Below, one piece after another: positions 48,755-62,300 of a DNA stretch of 64,000 nt. Every line of letters begins with the position of its first letter. Within the stretch, counting starts at the first letter, position 1. A program made the translations under genes and the position numbers. Origin of the DNA: Gymnorhina tibicen (taxonomy: Eukaryota; Chordata; Aves; Passeriformes; Artamidae); NCBI GenBank assembly GCA_013399875.1, contig VXAZ01007537.1, positions 248,001 to 312,000 of the forward strand. The letters run 5' to 3'. A model generated the notes under the pieces. That model worked only from the letters and a program-made list of their open reading frames with translations. It did not search any database and had not been told where the DNA came from.

Positions 48755-48930
48755 GGGACTAGAACTCCAGGAGTGTAGAGTGTAGCTTGGACTCTACCGT
48801 GATCTTGGGTAAGTCATTTAACATCTATCTGCCTTAGTTTCTCTCTGGAAAAAAACTATTTGTAACTGTTTCTTCAGGCAACTGCTGTGATGCTTAATTT
48901 GTGTGTGTAGAAGTGCTTATAAATCCTTAA
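48755..48930 (+). mobile_element. MIR-like SINE fragment
   Basis: CCGTGATCTTGGGTAAGTCA followed by TTTAACATCTATCTGCCTTA and GTTTCTCTCTGGAAAA matches the MIR core (GTGACCTTGGGCAAGTCA, CTTAACCTCTCTG, CCTCAGTTTCC). TGCTGTGATGCTTAATTTGT and GAAGTGCTTATAAAT then match the following MIR blocks. Order and spacing are right for plus orientation. Confidence 0.75.
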
Positions 48931-50510
48931 ATTAAGAAAGGAACAGAAGAATAAGCAGCCATTAATACTAGTCTCACCAGAATAGGTGTGTTAGCTTGCT
49001 CCTAGAATTCCCTGAAATGTTGGATTTTCCATATGTTGCAGTTTGATTGAATGGCCAATCCTCCTCTCCTTTCCTTTAGCTTCATTAACCTGTTCTGAAA
49101 GAGAACAAAGAATCAATTGAAATATGTAAGACTGGAAAGTTTAACATACTACAGCACTTAACTACAGTCTGCAGAATATTTAAAGTGTGGTTCCACTCTG
49201 AAGTTGGCAAGCTGAGGCAATACTTATGTGGAGCATTAAAGCCTTTGGATGCTGCATTTTATTCTGTAGAAATAGAATTTGCAACGCTTGATATTTATTG
49301 CCTCTCCATGATTTTTGTATGAGATTTGCTCAGCTGACAAATAAAAGGAGGTAAGTGCCCAAATGTCAGCTGTGTCAGCTTGTCCCAAGACTCCAAGCAT
49401 GAGCTGAGTCTATTCTGTGCATTGACAGCAGGGGTAGAAGTTCTGATATTTGTGTTAATTCCTTTCCCAGAGATTCTCTACCTACTAGTCTTCAAATGTA
49501 GTTCCTCTTCTGACTGCCTTCACTGGATCTGTGCAAGGGTAAATGAACATAGCATAGAGAGCAGTTGTGTGGATGAGATATAAGAGGAAGTTGTGTTAAA
49601 AATGCCCATTTCTGTTCAGACCAATCAGAAACCGTGCCTTTCCTATTGCAACAGAAATATGTCATTTTTATTGTTATGTGCTTCACCCTGCAAGTTTAAT
49701 GAAAGTGTTGTGCTTCTGTTTTTTTCTGCTCGGTTCAATTTTATCTGAATTTTGTCCCATTCATCTGCAGGGCTGTCGCCTTTGTGTTTTTACTGCTTGT
49801 AATTCATAATCCCTCCCAGAGATTTTGCCTGCAAAGAAAGGACCAGACATACCTGCACTGGGGAAATACTGAGTTTCAGTCAGTCTTCCAATGTATTTTC
49901 ATTGTTCAGCTACTGTTAACTGTAGGCAGCAACAGTGGAAGGGACACATTCATAAAAGCTATTAGAATAACTCTCTTATTGCCTTTTCTTTCTTTTCTTC
50001 TTAGTTTGTGCAGTTTGGAAATCATTATAAGCCACTCTGCATGTTTATATACCTACACATTCGCATTTTTTATTGGATACATAAAACCTTTCTCCCCTAT
50101 GTGCATGAATCCATAAAAGCAGCATAAGGAGTGGAAAACACGACAGGTCTGGAGAATTTATGCACATAAGAATGCTGCAGCCTGGGAAAGGGAAAGAATA
50201 TATAAATGCTTCTTTCTCAATACATTCTACCTCTTCAGTTATCTTGAGTATAGCACACACAAGAACTGGGTGACAGCTGCTTGTCCCCCATCATTCTTCA
50301 AATAGTCAACCCCATCCTCTGCCACACGGTGTGTTTATCTTGGCCACCTACCCACCTCTTCAATATTATTAGCGGTGTGATAATTTATATTGCAAACTGA
50401 AAACATTTCAATCAAAGGCAGGATCCAGTGCTATTGAAACATGTTTTGACATCCATAGCCAGGTCAGGCAAAAATGTATATTTTATTTTTTCCTTGAAAA
50501 TAATATGGAA

Positions 50511-50541
50511 CTCTTTTTTTTCTTTTTTTTTTTCTTTTTCT
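50511..50541 (+). repeat. T-rich pyrimidine tract
   Basis: About 30 bases of T with a few C. Low complexity. Confidence 0.9.
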
Positions 50542-51907
50542 GATTAGCAATAATTTACAAGACACAGCTGTCAGTGGCTCAACAGCGTTGCATGTTACTG
50601 AAAACCTGACATTACCTATTGCCAAACCTGGGATTTTCAGCGGATCACAAACACTTTTAAATCAAAAACTCATTTCTTCAGTGGCAAAAAGAAAAAAAGA
50701 AAAAACAGAACATCTGTGTTGCTCATGATTGTTTGAACCTTAATGCAGGCAGTTATGTTTCTATAGGTTACAGCAATTGAGAGGGGTACTGTTTGGTATT
50801 GAACCATTTCAAAATTATGTACTATAGAAGACACCAATACCACTTAGGATTTTTTTTACAATGGTGGAAGAAATTGTGTTTATAATCTCAGATAAAGAAG
50901 GAGGTGAATTGGGAAGTTAGATGTCCATCATTTCAGACTCCAGATCTTGCCACTGAGGAGTTCTCTGGTAGGAAATATTGGATTAATCACTGTGTTCATC
51001 ACTGGGCTGGCTCATGGCTGTTCAGCACTGTAGAAAAATGGTACTTTGTGACCTTGAAGAAGAGGCACAGGTTAATTTTCAGAGCATGACAGTAGCCTAA
51101 AACCAGGTTTGGATGTTTTACAGTTTCCTCCTGCAGTCTTATTCAGTGTCCTTTGGTCTGCAGTCTTAAAAATTAGCCAGTCATCCTGAGTGCATTGAAA
51201 TCTTTTTTCCACTGACAAAACAAAAACAGCAACTATTGCCTATATGTCTTTGAAATGCTCCTGCAAGCCTCTCAAGGAGATAGTCACATTCAACATTTCA
51301 TTATTGATGCTTTAAATTCTGTGCAAATATGCCTCAGTGTTCAAAAATAAACATCTTTGATAGATTTAGGCTTGGTTATTTTGAGTGACATAGGGAAACA
51401 AGATCCACATAGATGTGAAAATGCTATGACTATGCTACAGGGTCCTGGGGGGTAAATCCCTTTCTTTAAAATGCTAATTGTTCTTCTGGTATGGGTCCGT
51501 AAAAAGAACAATAGCTTATCTTTTGATGGAAAAAAACAGCTTTTATATAAAATAATGTCCCAGAAGCTGAATATAGAACCCAGGACAAGCCCTTTGGCAA
51601 GAACTCACATGTTCTTGTATTCTTCCTTAAGGAAGTCAGGTTTTCTGGTTTCAATACTTTCTCTTTCCAAATTTCCAGACTCAATACATTTATGGTTCTG
51701 AATATTCCAGATCATCTGGAATGGGTTTAAAGAACAGATTGGGGAATGGAGCAGATTAAGACAAGCAATCTCTTATCCCACAGAACAACCTTTCAGCATT
51801 CTCTGTTTCTGAAGCCATTCAACACACAAAGAATTGCATCAATTTAACTATTTTCAGCCTAACACAGATGAAAAAGTTGTAACGTTGAGAAGTCCTTGGC
51901 AGGCAGA

Positions 51908-51940
51908 TTTTAAGAGTTTTAAGAGTTTAAGAGTTTAAGA
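51908..51940 (+). repeat. Short tandem repeat, unit TTTTAAGAG
   Basis: Two exact 9-bp units followed by two 8-bp variants missing one T. Confidence 0.9.
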
Positions 51941-52023
51941 ATTTTTCATATTAATATAAGTAATATGAATAAAATCTGGTTGGTTTTGCTTATCTATTAA
52001 AAAAAAGAAATTAGGCATACAAT

Positions 52024-52046
52024 GTGTGTGTATGTGTGTGTGTGTA
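52024..52046 (+). repeat. (TG)n with one TA step
   Basis: TGTGTGTGTATGTGTGTGTG, then TGTA. Short imperfect microsatellite. Confidence 0.85.
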
Positions 52047-54759
52047 TTTTGAAATTATTAATGCTTTTGCTAAATTGTCAAAAATAAAGTAGCTTGGTGG
52101 GTTTAGATTTTACATAAATAAACTCAAATTTTTAGGTAGATAAGTTTTAAAATAAGACAGATACAAACTCTTAAAGGAGTGTCCAAACCATTTAAAAACT
52201 TCTTTGTTTCCTCCATGTCGCTTTTCTATGTCTCTGCTTTTTACAGTATCTTAAAAGTAAAAGGTACTTTTTTTTGCAGTAAACTTTGCTGAATAAAGAC
52301 ATTATCTTCTTGGAACATTTTAATTGAAAGATGGGTTAATCATAAGTTTTTCAAATGATTCATTCACGCTTTGGTCTATTGTCAGATGTGGTTTGGAAAA
52401 TTCCCACCTTTGCTTATGATATATTTCTGAACCAGAGGCAACCAAGCAAACAGCATAGGAATTTCAAATTAACTACAGTATTAATTTCATGCTTCTGAGA
52501 GACAGCTGGAGATTGGAAAGAAGAAAATTTGCTTTTAGTGTTGCATCTGTTATTGTTCTATCAAATATCTTGGTTTCAAAGGGAGGAATGGAAAGAGGAC
52601 CACATTTCTTTGCAGTTAAACTCTGTAATATTTCCTCTCCCTCTCATTACATACCAGTGAAGGTAGAATTAAGGAGACAAGTATAAACACTATGCTGTGT
52701 GCACCTGATGCAGATTTGCTGAGAGAACAGCTGAGTAGTCACTCCCTTGCTGGCATTGGTCAAGGTGGTACTGGCTGCAGGAATATGGAACATGGTTTTT
52801 GCCATATAAGCCCCATCTCTCCTTTTCTACACCATTTCTGAGCTCCTCATTTTGTCTGGGATGGGTCTGCCTCAGCTCATCACTCATCAGGGGAGGAGCT
52901 GCCTTGCATCCCAGATCTCCACTCTGTATTTGGATTTTCATTGTGTGAGAGAACAGAGAGGAAAAAAATACATGTGCACATTCAGCCCATGTTGATTGAT
53001 TGTTCCTTAGCTATGAAACAATTTTCTGTACCAATTATGTCTTTGCAGATGACAGAAGCCATTTAGTCTAATGACCATAATAATTAATTTTCATTATAAA
53101 TCAGATTAGTTAATGATGCTGAAGTCTGCGTTCTTCGCAGAACTAAAGCACAGTATTTTACGTGAGCTCTCTGAACATATAATTTGCTATATAAGGCACC
53201 ACTTTAGAAATTTTTGGCTCAATAAGAGTAGCACTGACTGGTTTTGACCTCCAGGATTCGGTGGGAACACCTACTGTCCCAAAGTCAGGTCCTTGCTAAT
53301 AGCTTCCCATTTGCAGCCACGGGCACAAAGCACCCAGGGCTGAAGATTCACCAATTTTATAGCATGTTCATGGGCAAAATTACTTAAGCCACTGTTTTTT
53401 TCTCCTTCACTGTAAAAAGTTATGACAGAGCAAACAGTATTCTGGGGACAAAGTGGTGCTTTTTTGTTTTATTTCCAGGATAATATTCTTGCTGAATTTT
53501 TCTAAACTTTTCATCCTGTGATCACTTTAATACACATAAAGACCATCTGCAAAATACCTAACTGAGTAGTGAGCAAACAATCAAGGCTTAGTATAAGTTA
53601 TATTTTTATTTTTACCATATAGTCTTTTGTAGAAGACAACCTATGAACTTTCTTCAGAAAATTCACAGGCTTCTTGAAAGAATAAGGGTGAGAGGCGTTC
53701 TCTACAATTTTGCAGAAAAGCTGTATTTATTATTGCAGGCCAGAAAACTACAAAACTAGTCAAATACCTCACTGATGTATTTAGTTTTCCCCTTTCTTAA
53801 AATCTGTGTGTTGAGATGAATTGACTGTTTTTATTGATGGTAAGTATGCAATGAAGAACATAGATAATCACTGTGCAGCTTGTGGCTTTTGATGATTTTA
53901 ATTTCTGTCCATTATTTTTGGTGTGAAATGGGCCACCATCTCATGTAGTGTTGTTCTCTAACTGAATGCTTCTAGTCATGCAAAACATTGTCAAAGCATA
54001 GCTTAACAAACTACAATTGGTGATGAATACACAGTGAATTATCTGGTTTGCACATAAGTGCAGGGGAAGCAAAGCCTTGTACATGCAGCCAAAGCCAATG
54101 CACTGGCCTTGCCTTTCTGGTGGGCTCAATAAGCATTCTTTGGGATGCCATTCTGTTCACTGGCTTCACCAAAGGAATTGTATCGGGTCAAAATAAAACA
54201 TAATGAAAAAAAGCAAAAGACTTAGAAAGGAGAGAGAGGAAACAGGAAGTTAGGATCTGTAACATAGTTAACAGCACTTCATTGGTAGACTGACATTTTT
54301 GACTACATGTTACCAGAAAGGTAAAAGAAGAGAGGGAGAAGTAGATACCCAAACTGGAAAACTAGAAAAGCAGGAACAACAAAGTGGAGCAGGGATTGCA
54401 TAGACAGTATGAAGAGGAGTTAAGAATCATTTTTACCTGAGAGGATGCAGCGATTCAAGGTATAGAGATGACCTGGCAAATTTGTGTCTGAAGGAAAGCT
54501 GGAAAGTATTATTTCATTAAATTGTGTCTCATTTCTATTCTTGTCATTAGCACATAACTGATTAAAATAATGTTATATGAGCTGGCACAGCCTTGTCAGT
54601 TCCTCTTTGTACAATACTGTTAAATGTGGTGCTCTTCTCCAGCAATAACCTATTCACATCCAGCTCCTAGGTTAATTTATAGACTTAATTTTTAATCCAT
54701 GTATTCCATTAAAACAGAATTTGTTAAAAGAACATCACTGTCAGGATGGTGGTATATTT

Positions 54760-54870
54760 CCTATGTTAGAGCACTGCACTTGGACTCTGAAAATATTGGA
54801 CTGCTTAAGTGTCCTATTGTCTCAGATATCTTCAAAAAGGGAGAAGAGTTAAAATAATACCACACTGCCA
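54760..54870 (+). mobile_element. Probable MIR-like SINE fragment
   Basis: TGTTAGAGCACTGCACTTGG resembles the tRNA-like head of MIR. ATTGTCTCAGATATCTTCAA and AAAATAATACCACA follow in the places of the TCAGTTTCC and AATAATACC blocks. More diverged than the copy at 48755-48930. Confidence 0.5.
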
Positions 54871-55939
54871 ATCTGTAAAGGTCGATGGTACTGTGTCATG
54901 GGAGACCTGCAGGGAATGCAAACACCTTCCAGCTTGGGCACAATGTGACTGCAGCACTGCTGGCTCGGTTGCCACAGAGCTCTTGCCTCTCCTGGGGCAC
55001 CAGGAGCAGCACTTGCTGCAGCGGGAAGGGAGCAGAGGCTCCCACAGGTGCAGCCAGCCCTGGGGACTGGGCAGGTATGCGACTGCTCAGGCAATCTGGA
55101 AAACCTCCTGTTACATTTTAGCTAAACGCATTTTTATATTAAAAAAAATTGGTTTCAAGTTGTTAATTTTAGCCCCCAAATATTTTGCTGCCTGCAGTTG
55201 GGAAGTGGTTTCTTAATTAAAGTTTAAAAAAATAGAGTGGGGAATGTAAGGACATAAAGTGAACTTGATTGATTTTACCAATGTTTAGTTTCTAATACAG
55301 AAAAGGCACTGCCATTACTACAAAAGAAGATACAGCTTTTGAGAGATGTACTTTTAAATTTGTGTCTGAAGAAGCTTTAAGTTTATTCTATAATACATGT
55401 CTGTGTTCCAAATAAAGGACTTCTGGAGGGGGTGGGGTGGAATAACCGAATGCAGAGTGCACATTTTCACTGTAGGGGACAAGCAAAAACAGGAAAGCCC
55501 ACTTTTATTTCTTCCGTTTCAAAACTCTGAGTCTCGTTTCTGTGTCTATTTGCTTCAAATACAAACTAAGGAGTTTTCAGTTTCCTTTCCCTTTCTTCAG
55601 TAAAAATCAAATGTATTTTTTGTTTTTTTAAAGAGAAAAATGCAGTTGTTCATAAAGAAAGCTTACACAGTGTTTGCAAATAGGAAGAAGATTCTCAATT
55701 CTGACCACTGTAAAATCAAAGGGAGGCTGAATCTCATGTCAGTGCATTCCATATCTTGGGTTTATTCCATCTCTGGCCCCTAAAGGGGTGAAATATTTCC
55801 TCTTCCCCCAGGATCTCCCCCTCTCTGTTGCTCTCACTGAGGAATGCTGTAGCCACTCGAACATCCTTTGCTGTGCTTTGGAAATGAGGCATACAGAAAA
55901 AGGATGTTTTAACTGAGGAGGTTGATTCAAATTCTACAG

Positions 55940-56035
55940 GAACAAGTGACAGCTTGATCTGTCTGTAGCTTAGTTACCTCATCTGTAAAGTACTCTTTTA
56001 TATTAACTTTATACCACAGCCATTGCTACTGGAAC
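55940..56035 (+). mobile_element. Possible MIR-like fragment
   Basis: GTAGCTTAGTTACCTCATCT followed by GTAAAG resembles the MIR core CCTCAGTTTCCTCATCTGTAAAA. The flanking blocks are not clear. Confidence 0.45.
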
Positions 56036-56913
56036 TGAATGTCTGCCAGCTGTACATTAAGTTATATGACTATGCATCATTCAAATTATTTGCTTCTTTC
56101 ATCCTTTTCTTATAGGAGAACTTGCACACAGTTTGGGTATTTGGGGTTGCCATTTGCCAAAGTTTCAAGCTGACCTGTCTGATTTTGGTCTTCCTATTGC
56201 TATTAGCACTGCCAGGCCTGCTCAGATGGATCTGCAACACAAAGCACCCGATGCATGTTCAGAGATGGCCCCACTGCCTGGGTTTAATCACGTTTTTAAG
56301 ATGTGTTTTATTTTTCAGATAAATATCTCTTTATATTTATGTTAGAGATGGCAAGACAAAGAACTGAGGCTTGTGTTTGAAACAGGAGGTGGTTAGACTT
56401 GTCATGGTCTTTATTTTATTGGAGGATTTAATTTTTTTTCCAGTTTAACTTAAAAATATTAACTTGTTTTTAAATTTTTTTTTAATGGTGGACCATTTCT
56501 GTCCCCGGAAAGTCCTTCCTTGACAAAAGAGTTGTGCTGCCCTTTAGGGAAAGAACTGCATTTCTCCAGGGAGCACGGAGTGAAGATCTTGACCACGCTT
56601 CACCTCTTCAAGGTTTGGACAGCAATTCTGAGGTGCTGGGCTCAGCCCATTGCATGCCCAAACCCACCTCAAGGCAATGCTGCATTGATAACATCCATTA
56701 GTGACTGTAGGAGGTCCAGACACTGAAAAAAATATCTAAGATGGACAGACATATTTTCACTTGAAGGGAGTCTCCAAATACAAGCAACCTGTGATCAAAC
56801 CACGCAGCACAAGTTTGATGAAGTACCAGGAGACGGGGGTGAATTAGGAGTGAGGTGACAGCCAAAATAGCTTTGCTTTTACTCATGTGTGTTTCAGCAT
56901 TAATGTTATTTTA

Positions 56914-56940
56914 ACACACACACACACACACAGACACACA
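56914..56940 (+). repeat. (CA)n microsatellite
   Basis: Nine uninterrupted CA units at 56915-56932, then GACACACA. Confidence 0.95.
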
Positions 56941-59274
56941 TGCACACAACTCTTCCTGAATAAAAACCTCTAGGCATTGCTCCAGACCGTTACACCACAG
57001 TCTACTCTCAGGCAAAATTGCCAATTTCTGCAACGGGTGCTTTTATGGAGCTGAATTTTAAGACTGAGCTGCTACACAGTATCTCTTTTTTGGTTTTTCT
57101 TCTGTAACGGAACATCCTTATTTGCCTATCTGGCATAGCTATTGTGAGTTGTATTTACTGACTGGAAACTTGGCAAGTCCAATATTTGTTCTTGGTAACA
57201 GGATACTACCCACAGTTTTTACTTACCAGGTTCTGCAGCAGCCAGGTGGAACATACATCATTAGTTTACTGAATAATGAATATACTTTAAATCATGATTC
57301 AAAAATTCTCAGTTACAGTATATTAAATTAGTAAAAAAAAATTAAATTAATGTAAAACTGGTTTTCTATAGTAGAATTAGCAAAATCAAAATAGGCTTTT
57401 TATCAACTTTATTGAAACTAATTCAACTTTCCAAGAACTAAAAATTGATTTCCTGTCTTGACTGTTTTGGAATTACTTACTGTCATCTGTTTCAGACGTT
57501 AAAGGATATGATTTAATATCAGCAATAAGGCCTCTGTTCCTACTTTGGCAGGTGTTAATTATTTAAACACTACTAATTTAAATTTGTTTCCAATCACTCT
57601 TTCGAGTGATTTGCTTCACATGTTTCTTCATGTGCATGTTCTGCACACACAAATAAAATAGGGGGGAAAGCCCCCCAGTCAGTAGCTCTATTTCTTCTCT
57701 TTTCAGCCTATCTTTAGATAAGGAGGTAGAAACAGAGGGATATTTCATGGCTGATGGTTTTCAGTGATGGAATATAATATATAATACATCATTTTTATCT
57801 CCTTTGTAATAATAAAAAGTTGTTCTCTTAGGGAGAGTGCTGTGGTTTCTGCATGCAAATGGCTGTACTCTCTGTGAATGAATTGTGAAATGGGTCACAG
57901 TTCCTGAAGCATTCATGGAGGTTGGCACAATACAGACAGACTTCTTGGGGAAAAACATGGGTAAAGAAATCTCTAAAATAACTACAGTCATTCCTCCACA
58001 CCTACAATTCCACCAGTTAACTTGCAGTGACAAAAACACAGTTGTAAGAATATTGTCTGGTTCTATACAGCTACTTATTAATAAGATGAGAAATGTCTCC
58101 CTTGCTGTATATGCCTGAATTATCATCTACCATCATGTTAGAGTCATCTTGATTTTTTTTTACTTAACATTTGCCTTGCTTTACAGCACAGCACCAGAGA
58201 AAAAGGAGCTCTTAGCTCTGTACAACAGACCTCTGTCTGGTGTGAAGTGAAATTCTCATTCTGCAACAGATAACTTGTAATTTAATACATAATTCTTGTC
58301 TGTAGAATAACATAAGGGAAAGCTAGACCAGAGGGAAAGACAGCCATAAGAGAGGGAATTTTATGCACCACTGGGAAATGAGAAGCTGACAACTATAGGT
58401 ATTTCAGTTCTACAAGGCAAGTCATTTCATCCTGGTAATAAATGGAAAAGGTGGGTGTTTGTTTAGATTTAGGCCACTTGGTAATGATTTTAACACTCAG
58501 CTAAGTCTCTTGCCAAGACAAGCACTCCAAGGCCAAAATCTGTAATGAACTCTCATCTTCTCAATTATAGATTCAGCCCCGACCAAAGTGATATCCAATA
58601 TTCCCCTGCCCGCTCCACAAGTGCAGAGACATGCTGATGGACGTGCAAGCAGCCAGGTTCTGCATGGCTCCTGCAGTTCCCCGGGACCCCACAGCCCACC
58701 CAGATGTCAGGCTGGGGCACCAGCACCCGCCACCTCCCCTCTTCCCTTCTCCTTACCCCCCTACTGTCTGTTTCATGGAAAGAGTGAGAGCAGAGAGACA
58801 GAAATAGTGCCAGTGATGCTGGGAGGAGGAGAGGATGAAGGCACTGTCCTCCCTCCATCTCCAGGATCCTTCCAGCCCCTTCCAATGGTTGGGAGACTGA
58901 ATCAGTGGAACCAACTTGTGATTGTGTTGGCAGGTCTCTGCCGGCTGGCTGAGCACGCCATGGCTTCTGAAGCACTGGGACAGTGGGCAGGGGATACATG
59001 GCTCTGCAGCACTCTGCTGCTATTAGTCCGTGTCCATCTCCTCCTTGCTGCTACTTCAAGTGATCTCTAGTATCTCCTCCTCACTTGCTCTTGTCACCAA
59101 GCTCACTCTTTCTGATGCTTGTCCAGCAAAAAACCACATAAGATAATTTTCTTTCCAAAGACTTATATTTCATAATTTATCCTCCTGGCCTCATTCCCTA
59201 GATTGTTTTCTTCTGCCTGTTCTCATTCCTTTGCTTGTTCTTCCTTGTATGTTTTCATACATCATAGTATATTT

Positions 59275-59309
59275 GTATTTTTATCCATATTTTTATTTTT
59301 ATCCATATT
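59275..59309 (+). repeat. Tandem repeat, 18-bp period
   Basis: TTATCCATATTTTTATTT is followed by a second copy starting TTATCCATAT at 59299. It makes the repeated peptide pattern in the overlapping minus frame, which is not a gene. Confidence 0.85.
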
Positions 59310-62300
59310 GAAATGAAGGCATCCTGACCCCACCTGCCTACTGGCTGGCACAACTCTGTCTTTGCTCTCTCTTATGACTCCATAAACAAACACCTGCCTC
59401 ATGCCAGCTCCCACAGACCCTACACTCACCAAAGACCTCGTAAAACTGTGGTATGTGTTTAAAAGGTGGAGACAATAATATTCATAAGTATTTTTTGTTT
59501 GGAGAAATGTGTATGTATGTACACTGGGGATAAAAATGTACCCATAATTGTGGGGCTTAAAGAGTAGAAGAAACTGATGCATTTTTTTGCCGGGTGATCT
59601 GTTTTGTGCAAAGAGGCACAGCCAGGGGATATACTGCTGCTGTGGATGCTTGCTTTTCCCAGCAACTTGTTGTGGTCTGCTGCTGAGCTAAATGGATCAC
59701 TAACTCCTTTTCTGTAGACTTCTCAGCTCATTGTCCACCTTCTTGACAGAAGGTGAGGAGTAAAGAGAAGGATTACAAGATATGTAGGAAAGAGCAAATT
59801 ATTTGCCATGCAGAGGGAGCAAAAGAATGTCTTTCCATCATGGAGGCAGAGACTGTGGTTAATTCAGAAAATAACAGTGGAAAATAATAAATAAATGAGG
59901 AAATCAAAGCCAAAAAACCACAGCCCCAGACTAGGTCTGTGTTATTCAGAAGTTCTGAGTTTTGCTCAGAACAATGAGTCTTGTTTCAGCAAGAAAGCCT
60001 TCCTTAGTTCTTTGTGCTTCCTTAAATAGTAAAACCTCCCTTTATATGGTTTTGTGTTCTTCATTTATACTGTGTTAAATGTTTTTCTTTTTCTTTTTAA
60101 AATTTTTTTCTGTTCAGCTGCTGGCAGGGGGTGACAGAATTTTAGAGAGTAAGTGCTATATACAGTACATAACCCAGTCAGTCTAGTCTCCCAGTTGTCC
60201 ATCATGGGTACTCAGGCTTTATATCTCTACTGATGAGTTCAGTGTGACTTCTGAGCAAGTAAGAACCAGAAGTTTTGGTCTCCTGTTCATTAAAAAATTG
60301 TAAAATATGTTGGGCAAAAGCCTAGATGAAAAATTAAAAGAATTACTATTATAACTGTTACTCATATTCTCAGATTAAATCCGGTTTTAGTTCCTTTTTC
60401 TTCCTCCGACTTGCTTGTGTACAGCAATCTTGGCAGAAGGCATTAAATCGTATGTAGGTTAATTACTTAATGTTTCTGAATTGCTTTGAACATGAAGTGT
60501 GTGCCAAGTATTACTAATATTATGTGAGACAACATTATGGTAAGCTAGGGGTTTCATCTTCATTTTCTTTTATCAATCAGTAATATTTAAGCTTTGGTGC
60601 TATGTATAGATTGTACATATAATTATTTGAATTCACTGCATATTGAATTCCATTCCCTCCCTTCACTGTAAAAGGAGAGAGGCATAATGTGTTAAGAAAG
60701 CAACATTCAGAGAGAAGAATGTTCTTATCGTGACCCAGGACCAAAAGGGATGTACTGAGATCCCTAAGCCCAGGGAAAAGTAGTGCATTCCTCTAAGCAG
60801 AAAATAAATTAGTCTGTTTTAGAAAAATCTGTGTAATTATAATAAATTATAGTATGTTTTATTGATGTTCTAGGAATATCAAGTTCTCCTCCTAGTGAGC
60901 TGATCAACAATTTGATTATTGTCATTGCTTGGAAGTTGCATTTTTGTTTTGTGTAAGCTCAAGTTCTGAATGTTGTGTTTTCAGAAGTAAAGTTAAATTT
61001 ATCTCGTTACTTCCCTTGTCTAATTAATTCTGTGTATTACTTAAAAAACACTTTGAAGACTCCTAGATGTGAATCACCAAGGTCTGCATTTTGGAAAAAA
61101 AATTTAATTTTCTGGGAAATCAAATATCCTCAGTAATACAGACAGCAATTTTCCATTCCAAAACAATACATGACATTAATATGACTTACAGCTTAATTAC
61201 AGATGGAACCTGTTAAAATTATTTGCCTTTTTCACGTAATTTACAGGTAATCAACAACTGCTAGCAGTAGACCTTTACTTGTCAATGGATCTTCAACTCC
61301 TAATGTCTTGGGTGAGTTTAGGAACTTCTATGGTTCTTTGGAGATGCATAAGATGCTTTTAGTGTGGCAGTGGTCAGACTGCTGTAATGATATGCCCCAT
61401 TTATTCAGTAGTAGGAAATCAAAGTGGTCATTCGAATTCCATTGAAGCTGCTTTGAGGCTTGGATTTTTCCATTTCAGTAGTGTACCTTTTATAATCTAA
61501 ATAAATATTATTTCTCCTTTTACTCCCAGGCCTTACACCTTTCCTTGTGACAAACCTGTCTACGTATCTGCAGACTGCAGAGTGAGGGCATTTCCTGGTA
61601 GGCTGGAATTCAGGGTACACGTACTCTGTCCAAAGGTATTGGTTGCACATTCTGATGGTCTGCTTCATGAAATAAAATTGGTTTGGGTTTTTTCCAAGCA
61701 AACCATATTTTTAATCAGTCATGTTTTCTTTCCATGAAAACATTGACTTTTTGTCAGAATTAAGGAAAATAACTCTCTGAAAAACTTTTTGAAAAACTAT
61801 TAATTTTTTTTCAAAATATTTTCATAGGCATGGTCCTTCTTTTTTGATCAATATTAATATTAAGCTTAATGTCTAGTTTCAGGAGACCAAAAGCAAGAGC
61901 ATGTGTCTAGCAGACTAATAGTGTCTATACAAGTACAGTTGCTTCCCTACTCAGGCTCTGAAAATGAAAGCCTACATGTTTTCTGCATCTCACACAAGGA
62001 GTAACTTAAGGACTTAAAAAGAAATCAAACAATATAGTAGGGTGACCAAGTGTATTGAAACAAAAATATAAATGTGAAACCCCAATACATCATAAATAAA
62101 ATGAAATGCATCCAAACCCAATTAAAATGCAAATCATGAATTAAAAAAAACCCCCACACATTTATTTTGTTAACTTGAAACCCAGCTTGGCCAAAGTAGT
62201 TTCTTTTCCTTTGGTTTCCATGAACACAAGATTTTATGAGTACTGATATCGAATTACTACATATTATCTGAAAGTACGACAGAAGATCTGTCTGGGCAGT

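Larger units (their letters stand above)
48931..54759. other. Non-coding interval with simple repeats
   Basis: No gene supported. It includes a pyrimidine tract at 50511-50541, a 9-bp tandem repeat at 51908-51940 and a (TG)n tract at 52024-52046. An AT-rich block with many TAATTA-type sites lies at about 53040-53230. Frames at 49784-50116 and 52690-52941 are unrecognised. Confidence 0.42.

Noticed and set aside
58565..59070. Plus frame of 160 codons preceded by an acceptor-like CTCAATTATAG
   Set aside because: The opposite strand is open over the same interval for 144 codons, the sequence is low in distinctive motifs and no protein family is recognised.
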